Shown: positions 56,225 to 64,000 of the stretch, piece by piece
Position numbering within the stretch: the first letter of the stretch is position 1
How the letters are laid out: each line of letters opens with the position of its first letter
Assembly: GCA_946902985.2 (NCBI GenBank)
Contig: OX336391.1
Span: forward strand, 74,377,947-74,441,946
Source of the DNA: Meconema thalassinum
Taxonomy: Eukaryota; Arthropoda; Insecta; Orthoptera; Tettigoniidae
Reading direction: 5' to 3'
Length of the DNA stretch: 64,000 bases
Notes under the pieces: model-generated
The model's input: the letters and a program-made list of their open reading frames with translations, nothing else
What the model was told of the DNA's origin: nothing
Databases searched by the model: none
Translations under genes and position numbers: made by a program

Positions 56225-58991
56225 GGAATGTAAAGAAGTAAAAGTCCTCAACTGGAATGTGGAAGGTCTAAAAGGGGTTATGAGTGGCCTCTCGAAAGAC
56301 TTTTTCAGCGATTTCGATGCTTGCATTCTAACGGAGACTTTCATCACTGAGGAGTCATGGTTTGAAGTGAAGGGCTTCTACAACATACATGCACTGGCAA
56401 CAAAAGAGGAAAGAGGGAGGCCGTCCGGGGGAGTTACATGCTTAATTAACCCGAAGTTAAAACCTTTCGACATACTTATGAGCGAAGAGGAGCAGCTAGT
56501 GGTACGAACTAAAATAGGGGTATTCATCTGTGTTTATTATAGACCGGTCTACAGTGCAATTGATATAATAGACAATATTCAAAGAGCAATTGATGTTACA
56601 CAAGCTACTGATAGCATTATACTTGGGGGTGATTTGAATTGTCCAGTGGACAAACTCAATAGGAAATCGGAACTGGTCCTCAATTACCTGGAGGAGGAAG
56701 GTCTAAGGCTCGTGAATGACAAGAAGGCACTTACGTACATTTGTTATAATGGAGGTAGCACCATAGACCTCATGTTTGTACGAGGTCTCGCTATTCATGA
56801 TCATGGACTAATGACAAAGTGTGATGCAGCTGTAATTAGGAAGCATATCCCAGTATTTACGATATTGACTGTTACACACCCCTTAAGACTTCCAGCAAAG
56901 AAGCAAAGAACGAGAAGAACACTAGACCAGAGCCTGTTAGAGGCGAATACAGACAAAATACCAACTATCATGCTATCAATTAGTGATGGTAATTTAGATG
57001 TGGCTATGGCGGGAGTAATGGAATTCATAGAAGAAGGAACTTTAACTATAGAGTTTACTCGTCAAGCGCAGAAATGGTTTGATAGAGAGTGCTTCAAGGA
57101 GAGACAAACTACATTACAGAAGCTACATATCGCAAAAAGAACTAAGGATAAAGGTGATCTGGAACGCTACCAGACAGTAAGGAGGAAATATAAAGAGCTC
57201 ATAAAGTCAATGAAGAGAGAGTTTAGAGAGAAAGAAGACAAAATGCTCATACATGACATTGAGAAAGATCCGTATAAAGCACTCAGACCAAGACAACCAC
57301 GCTTCCCAGCGGACATCAGGATGGAAACATGGGAAGAACACATGAGGAGGGTTCTAGTATCCAAAGAGACCAGACCGGAGTTGGACAAGTCCAGAGAGGT
57401 AGAGCATACTACGTACTTCACTATAGAAGACGTTAGGCAGATCATCACGAAAAGCAAGGATAACAGAGCTTCAGGTGTAGATGGACTCTGTAATGAACAT
57501 TTGAAGATTTCGCTACACTTCCTGGAAAACGTATGAGTAGAGTTAGTGAATAAGTGCTTAGAGACTGGAACCATCCCCAGTACTTGGCATAAGTCCATCA
57601 TCAAACTGCTATACAAGGGTAAAGGCGATGTCAGTAAACCTGAATCATATAGGGGTGTGGCGTTGGAATCGGTTGCATGCAAATTGCTTACCAAGCTTCT
57701 GACTCGGAGAATAGATGCATGTGTAGACCACCTGCTTCCAGAAGAACAATTTGGATTTCGGAAGGGCAGTTCTACTCTATTGGCTGCAGAATGTCTCTTA
57801 AATGACATACAGGGCACGCTTGAAGCTCATGGGAAGAAATATGTAATTTTTATCGACTACACCAAAGCCTTTGACACAGTCAATAGAAGGAAACTTGTCA
57901 TAAAATTAGGAAACTTACTAGGACGTTCTGACATGACAAGACTGATATCGAACATTCTGGCTGACAATCAAGTTCGGATCCATGATGGTATCGCACACTC
58001 GGACTGGATTGACCAGACAATCGGAGTACTGCAAGGAGACCCGCTAAGTCCGTTACTCTTCAATATCATGACCCACGATGTTGTCTTCAAATTAAAGGAG
58101 GGAACACAGAAATTAATTCTATATATTTATGCAGATGACATGGCCCTGGCCTCCGATAATATAGAGGAACTACAGAAGGGAATAGATCTTGTTGAGAAAT
58201 GGGCGGAGGAGAATGAACTAAGGATGAATGCTCGGAAGACTGAATTAATGATATTCAGAAATGGAGGAAGGCTGAGGAAGGATGACTACATTGTTTGCGG
58301 GGGACACATACTAACGCCGAAAAAACAATTTAAGTACCTTGGAATTACTATGCAAGTCACAGGGACTTCCTTTATGGTTCATATAAAGGAGAAACTTGCA
58401 GCAGCACTTTGAAATATAAGCGATATCAGACATTTACAAAGAATGTCAGTAAATTCAGCTATGGAACTTTTCAGAGTCAAAGTACTCCCATCACTCACGT
58501 ACGGGCTAGAGGTCATATGGACTTATCTATCAATCAGGCAATTAAAAGACATTGAAAGTTTGAAATCAAGGTATTTGAAAAGGGTATTGGGGGTATCAAA
58601 ATTCGCTCTTTCACGATATGTGTATGTTTTAGCCAGAGAAACATTTCTGGTAGAAGACCTTCGACTGCTAATGCACCTACCATCCACACAGGCATGCATA
58701 GACCTGTTAAGCGAACTTTGCAGGAAGAGAGACTCCATCCCAGAAAGATTCTTCGCAACAGATGCAATGTTATATAAAGAATGGATGCCACCAGAGTATG
58801 AGCTGAGGCACCTAGTGACCAGATTTGCGATCCATGGCTTCCACCATCGCATCTGCACTAGGAAGTTCTTCCATCAGCCCAGCCAGGAGTGTGTTTGCCG
58901 ATTATGCAACAATCAGTGCGATATATATCATGCCATGGAATGCAGTAGAAGACTAATATCATTCACTCAGTTTTGTTTAGACGAGGACTGA
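56127..58991 (+). pseudogene. LINE ORF2: APE endonuclease, reverse transcriptase, zinc-binding tail
   Basis: One frame throughout, interrupted by TGA at 57534-57536 and 58410-58412. Endonuclease: VLNWNVEGLKG, ILTETF (catalytic E), LGGDLNCPVD, STIDLMFV and RKHIPVF. RT: RASGVDGLCNEHL, YRGVALESV, QFGFRKGSS, FIDYTKAFD, GVLQGDPLSPLLF, catalytic YADD, KYLGI. The tail ends in a Cys/His cluster CVCRLCNNQCDIYHAMEC. Both stops can come from TGG by one transition. The start is unclear: the frame overlaps ORF1 by about 98 bp (56127-56224), so translation probably restarts or shifts there. The clade is not assigned; GDPLSP with YADD and an APE domain fits R1/I-related elements loosely. Confidence 0.85.
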
Positions 58992-59151
58992 TTAAGTTGT
59001 CTTGATCAAAATGTAGTGTAGTGGAATGGGTAAACGGACTTGATGAACACAAGTCTCTGGTGTTACCTACATACACGATTGATTCAATATTGTTCACATT
59101 GTTATAATGTTGTTCCTATCTATGGCCATTGGCCGCAATAAATATTTTATT

Positions 59152-59392
59152 ATAAATGAAATCACCCTAAATTACATATATATATACACTCATAATTTTT
59201 CTTTACGCACTTTGCGTCAAAGTTTGTTGTCACTATGGATTGCACTTTGCAACCAGTCCAATGTTTTTCATATAGAAAAATGTTTCACGGATATTTCCGC
59301 CTCTCAAATTTCTCTATGTTGGAAAAATAGACATAAATAATGTGTGAGCACTATGTATGTAAGATGTCACATCACAGGCATCAAAGGTGTTC
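59152..59392 (+). other. extra sequence between LINE 3' UTR and target duplication
   Basis: About 240 bp starting TATATATATACACTC, unlike the LINE. It has no poly(A). Candidate 3' transduction, or a real but unfamiliar 3' end. Confidence 0.45.
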
Positions 59393-59416
59393 TGATATAT
59401 GTATCACCACAGAACT
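59393..59416. repeat. 24 bp target duplication, right copy
   Basis: Identical to 55856-55879. Confidence 0.85.
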
Positions 59417-60290
59417 TCCTAATTTCACTGGAGGTCCTTTCCTTATGGTAAAATTTAATCTCACTTATAACTGAGCACACGATCACACTATTGTGGTAGC
59501 GCATCGTGACCATAATACTTAATCTCTCTTTATATAAGACGAAATTAATATTGACTTCTGAAAAAAAAAAACAGTAAGTGCGCATTACATATAACACCAA
59601 ATATTTCCCGTAGACCAAATTTTACAAATACTAGTTCACAACTCAGACCAGTTCTCCTCACTCAAATAATACCTTTGTATTAATTACCTTAAATTACACA
59701 CAATTCTTACATGGCGAGGCCGTAAACAGAAATCACGTGTGCTGTTATGTATGAGTTTCATGAAGGACTGTCTCGCCTTCTGATGGCCCATCTTTTGTCT
59801 TGTGGACGCCTTAAGCAAAAATACCCTGTTCAAGCGCTCACCCATCTCTTGGAGACAAATGGGAATTCACCAGCGCTGACAAATTCTGGCCTTGGTGTAT
59901 CGAGACATTTTAGTGCTCAAGAGCATCCGACAATCCCGTCATATTTCCCTGTACCTTAAAAACTCTCATTTACTTACATACTACCCCCCTGTGTGACTTC
60001 TGATACGCCTGCCTGGAAGACCAGATCTTCCTCGCACCAAATACCACACTTACTCATTTGATAGGCTGGCTCGCCAGCTAAACACACTTACTTTATGACA
60101 CATACTTTCCTAGACTATGTATATTATATGTCCCGTATAATCTGTTTCCCTTACTATCCTCCAGCACATATGCTGTTTTGCAAATACGTTTGGAAACTAT
60201 AAATGTTTCTGTGTCACCTGCTTCCAACCTTGCAAGTGGCTCCCTTAAATCAACGTCATCACGTTGCTCTACCTACCTATTTCTCAGTGT
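59417..60290. other. no gene recognised
   Basis: No coding motif. The right part (60000-60290) may be decayed Gypsy sequence, but nothing can be aligned by eye. Confidence 0.35.
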
Positions 60291-61555
60291 CTGTAACGAT
60301 GCCCTGTTGCTACTGTCCACACATGCTAACCCTACTTTCATCTGGTGTCACACCTCTACACGACACTCTATGACCTAAAATTGAAACTTCTGACTGACAG
60401 AATAACGACTTAGACAGCTTCAAAGTGAACCCTGCCTGATCTAACTACTGAAAAACTATATCTAAATGACGTAGATGCTCCTCAAAACTGTGTGAACTAA
60501 TTACCATATCATCAATGTAAATGGTTACAAACTCTCCTGTGTCATCCCCTAATGGGATGTTTAAAGCCCTAATTAAAGCTGCTGAACTACTCTTTAACCC
60601 ATAAGGTGTTCTACAAAATTGATAAAGGTTATATTTATGACTAAAAGCTGTAAATGGTCTATCTTCGTACATAAGTGGCACTTGCCAAAAACTGGAACTC
60701 AAATCTACACAAGTGAAATACTTCTTCCCCTCAAATGTTTGCATTAATTCCTCTATTGACATAGATTTCAGCTGATCTGAACTAATTCTACTGTTAACCA
60801 AACGAGCGTCTAAACAAATACGAACTCTGCCGTCGGCCTTGGGTACCGTGATCAAAGAATTAACATATAGACTGTTAGAGTGCTCAATAATCCCATCTTC
60901 AAGCATCTGGTTAATTTGTGCCTCAACTGCACTCTGATAAGCGAAAGGTACAGGATATCTATGTCCTGTGAATACTGACCTATCAATAACGTTCAATGAA
61001 TGTGTATAGCAATTGGCCATACCAATGCGATCCTCAAAAACTCTCCTATTACACAATAACACATCATAGAGCCGAACACACTGTTCATCCTCTATATTTC
61101 CCTGAAATGCAGCATCACGTAACGAGTCCTCTAGACTACCGTTCGTAATCACACTGCCCACAAAACATGGAGAACCCCGCTCTAAGGCTGGCGATATCTC
61201 ATTTAAAGTACAAATCACACCTACAACACTACTTCCCTGAATATGTTCATTGAACGCTACTTCTACTTCAGAATCCCCCCATTTAAATTTCAAACTCCCT
61301 ACATCATAACATAAGTTACCAGACACTCTACTTAGCCACTCTGAACCCAAGATAACACTGAATACTAAATTTGGAATTACAAGACAAATCTGCTTCTCTA
61401 CATGATTATTAATTTTAATGTCTACTAAAACTTGCTTAGAAATTACTTTAGACCTCTTCCCAACAGCTGTGATAACAAAAGTGCTTTTAATTGGCATCTC
61501 CTCAAAATTTACTCCAGTTCCTTTCATACTAATACTAAACCTACCTGCACCACAG
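60290..61555 (-). pseudogene. Gypsy-type pol fragment: protease and reverse transcriptase
   Basis: The minus-strand frame shows a retropepsin-like region without a clear DTG (VILGSEWLSRVSG, the segment after the active site), a linker, then RT motifs YPVPFAYQSAVEAQINQMLE, NSLITVPKADGRVRICLDAR, YFTCVDLSSSFWQVPL, FCRTPYGLKSSSAAL and catalytic YIDD. A TAG at about 60445 interrupts the frame after HLDIVFQ; matching sequence (LDQAGFTLKLSKSLFC) follows to about 60300, then decays. Gag, RNase H, integrase and LTRs are not found here. The right side ends abruptly where the RTE-like LINE begins. Confidence 0.85.
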
Positions 61556-64000
61556 TGGTACAAGTCTATATGCCTACCAGTCAAGCTGATGATGAGGATG
61601 TTGAAAAGGTCTACGAAGAAATAGACGAAATTATGAGGTATATCAAGGGTGATGAAAATGTTATAGTAATGGGAGATTGGAATGCTGTGGTAGGAAAAGG
61701 GAGAGAAGGGAAGATAGTAGGAGATTTCGGATTAGGTGAAAGGAATGATCGAGGAAGCAGGCTGGTAGAATTCTGCACTGAGCATGAGTTGGTCATAGCT
61801 AACACCTTATTCAATAACCACAATAGAAGAATATACACATGGATGAGACCAGGAGATGCAGGGCGTTACCAAATCGACTTCATTATGGTCAAGCAGGGGT
61901 TTCGAAACCAGATTTTGGATTGTAAAACATATCCTGGTGCTGACATAAACTCTGACCACAATCTGGTTGTAATGAAATGCAGATTAAAGTTGAAGAAACT
62001 GAAGAAAAGTCAAAAGCCAAAAAGGTGGTCAATAGACAGACTGAAAGAGAAGGATGTAAACGAAAGATTCAAGAAGAGTATAAAGGAAGGACTAATGAAA
62101 AACCCTAAACAAACTTCAATTGCAGACGAATGGGCACTTTTGAAGAATGAAATAACAAAATCCGCAGAAGAAACATTGGTAGGAAAGAGAGAATAGGTAG
62201 AAAACCGTGGATCACTCAGGATATACTCGAATTGATGGATGAAAGGCGGAAGCACAAGAATGTAAGAGATGAAAAGGAGAAAGCAGAATACAGACGTCTG
62301 AGAAATGAGGTTAACAAGAAGTGCAAGGTAGCGAAAGAAGAATGGTTGAAAGAGAAATATGCTGGTATAGAAAATTGTCTGAAATTAGGAAAAGTAGACA
62401 CAGCTTATCGAAGGATTAAGAATACTTTTGGGGAAAAGAAGACTAAGTGCTGTAATATTAAGGACACAAATGGAAAGCCTCTAACAGATAGGGAAGAAAA
62501 GGTTGAGACATGGAAAGCTTACATAGAGAGTTTGTATAAGGGAAAGGAGATTGAGAATCATGTAATGGAAAGGGAGGAGGAAATTGATGAGGATGCGAAA
62601 GGAGATTTAATATTGAGATCAGAATTTGTTAGAGCTTTGGAAGACTTAAGCAGGAACAAAGCACCAGGCATAGATGATATACCGATTGAGTTGCTACGCT
62701 GCATAGGAGATGAAGGTCTGATCAGGTTATTTCACTTGGTGTGTAGGATTTATGAGACAGGTGAGGTACCCCCTGATTTCAAGAAGAATGTAATCATCCC
62801 TATACCAAAGAAAGTGGGAGCTGACAGATGTGAAGATTACCGTACAATCAGCTTGATTACTCATGCTTCAAAGATCCTGTCTAGAATAATTTACAAGAGG
62901 ATTGAGAGCCAGATAGAAACGGAGTTGGGTGAAGACCAGTTTGGTTTCAGGAGGAATGTAGGAACAAGGGAAGCTGTACTAAGTATTAGGCTGATTTTGG
63001 AAGGTAGAATAAGGAAATATAAGAGAACGTTCATGGCTTTTGTAGACTTAGAAAAGGCTTTTGATAACGTTGATTGGACTAAATTGTTTGACATTTTGAA
63101 ATCGATTGGAGTAAAGTACAGGGATAGGAGGGTGATATACAATCTATACAGAATCCAGACAGCAGTCATTCGAGTTGAAGGACATGCGAGAGAAGCTGGT
63201 ATTCAGAAAGGTGTAAGGCAAGGCTGCAACCTATCACCCATACTTTTCAATCTTTACATTGAACAAGCAATGAAGGAAATTAGAGAAAAATTTAAAGTGG
63301 GAGTGAAGATTCAAGGAGAAATAATTTCAACTCTGAGATTTGCTGATGACATAGTCATCTTGGCCGACAAGCCTGAGGATTTGAATGAGTTTTTGAATGG
63401 TATGGACTCCGTCTTACGGAAAGAATTCATGATGAAAATTAAGGAATGTAAAACAAAAATACTGGAATGCAGCCGAAATAAATCAGAAACCTCTATGGAG
63501 ATCAAATAGGCAGGTGAAAAGCTGAAGGAAGTAGGAGACTTCTGTTACTTAGGAAGCAGAATAACCAGTGATGGACGAAGCAAAGAGGATATAAAAAGTA
63601 GGTTGGCTCAGGCAAGAAAAGCATTTCTACAAAAAAGGAATCTGCTGACATCGAATATAGATTTAGGTATTAGGAAGTCATTTTTGAAAGCCTTTGTCTG
63701 GAGCGTGGCGCTCTATGGAAGTGAAACTTGGACTATTGGTGCAGCAGAAAAGAGGAGAATTGAAGCTTTTGAAATGTGGTGTTACAGGAGAATGATGAAG
63801 ATCAGATGGGTAGATAGGGTTACAAACAAAGAGGTATTAAGACGAGTGGGAGAGGAGAGATGTTTCTGGCGACTGCTTATGAAGAGAAGAGATAGGTTGG
63901 TAGGACACATACTAAGACACCCAGGAATAGCAAGCTTAGTTATGGAAGGAAGGGTCGATGACAAGAACTGTAGGGGTAGACCAAGGTTAGAATATGTTAA
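61555..64000 (+). mobile_element. RTE-like LINE, 5' truncated, runs off window
   Basis: It begins inside the endonuclease (VVQVYMPTSQADDEDVE) directly against the Gypsy fragment and continues past the right edge. It is distinct from the RTE-like copy at 30585-33410. One frameshift and one stop are visible. Confidence 0.8.
61555..64000 (+). pseudogene. RTE-like endonuclease and reverse transcriptase
   Basis: Endonuclease part: VIVMGDWNAVVG, FCTEHELVIANTLF, YQIDFIMV and NSDHNLVVMK (catalytic D-H). A 1-bp shift near 62190 changes frame before IGRKPWITQDI. RT part: KAPGIDDIPIELLR, YRTISLITHASKIL, QFGFRRNVGT, FVDLEKAFDNVDW, GVRQGCNLSPILF, catalytic FADD, then a TAG at 63507-63509, after which the same frame continues FCYLGSRITS, LYGSETWT and RRDRLVGHILRH to the edge. 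Only two lesions suggest moderate age. ATG 61432 belongs to the antisense Gypsy fragment, so it is not the start. Confidence 0.85.

Larger units (their letters stand above)
55880..59392 (+). mobile_element. APE-type LINE, 5' truncated, with target duplication
   Basis: It runs from inside ORF1 through a complete ORF2 to a 3' UTR, flanked by a 24 bp exact direct repeat, which fits LINE insertion. The 3' UTR appears to end near GCCGCAATAAATATTTTATT (about 59132-59151). A further ~240 bp of unlike AT-rich sequence precedes the right duplication and may be a 3' transduced flank or an unrecognised tail. ORF2 is damaged by only two TGA codons. Confidence 0.85.

Noticed and set aside
57534..58412. 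Selenocysteine or programmed readthrough at two TGA codons
   Set aside because: Simple TGG-to-TGA mutation in a transposon explains both, and no stem-loop evidence was found.

Overview
This 64 kb window is eukaryotic and looks like a slice of a large, repeat-rich insect genome. The evidence is AT-rich sequence with spliced coding exons, many LINE, LTR, hAT and Helitron-class elements, and tRNA-derived SINEs. The SINE families and the N-terminus of the one convincing host gene remind me of orthopteran genomes, but that placement comes from memory and was not computed. Nothing suggests a prokaryote or an organelle. Almost every long ORF belongs to a transposable element, and most are broken.

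Layout, left to right. 1-3.4 kb: the 5' part of a BEL/Pao-type LTR retrotransposon on the minus strand (gag, zinc knuckles, protease region, one LTR) running off the left edge. 5.2-6.8 kb: the reverse-transcriptase half of a CR1/Jockey-like LINE (+). 7.4-9.3 kb: old interspersed repeats and a minus-strand LINE 3' fragment. 9.3-10.8 kb: a Helentron-like non-autonomous element. 11.2-17 kb: the convincing host gene (-). It has four small exons with good splice sites that encode an acidic N-terminus, and its largest visible intron holds 27 copies of an 87 bp satellite. 18-20.4 kb: a SINE and a second Helentron-like copy. 20.8-23.4 kb: the 5' two thirds of a CR1-like LINE whose ORF1 has a PHD-like finger and an SGNH esterase domain.

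23,379-49,396 is a single hAT element. It has CAGTGGCGT ends and a perfect 8 bp target duplication, and nested insertions have swollen it to 26 kb. Its transposase gene (-) has a first exon at 46.6 kb and a main exon at 24-28 kb, so the intron is about 18.5 kb. Inside lie a Helentron-like insertion that splits the transposase, a second Helentron-like element inside an older repeat, an RTE LINE carrying a SINE in its tail, and a minus-strand LINE. That LINE is split by a young 7 kb LTR element with 1.95 kb LTRs, a 5 bp target duplication and no coding capacity.

49.4-52.6 kb is a Helitron filled with 17 copies of a ~163 bp repeat. 52.6-53.8 kb is a duplicated repeat. 54.4-55.4 kb has a GC-richer promoter-like patch with a possible first exon (-). 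55.9-59.4 kb is an APE-type LINE flanked by a 24 bp target duplication, with ORF2 broken by only two TGA codons. 60.3-61.55 kb is a degenerate Gypsy pol fragment (-), and 61.55-64 kb is an RTE-like LINE (+) that leaves the window. The genes do not form a pathway; what the window records is an order of insertions. I did not find a new defence or metabolic system. The observations most worth checking are the hAT nesting, the Helentron-like family with an in-window empty site, the non-coding LTR element, the minisatellite-bearing Helitron and the satellite inside the host-gene intron.
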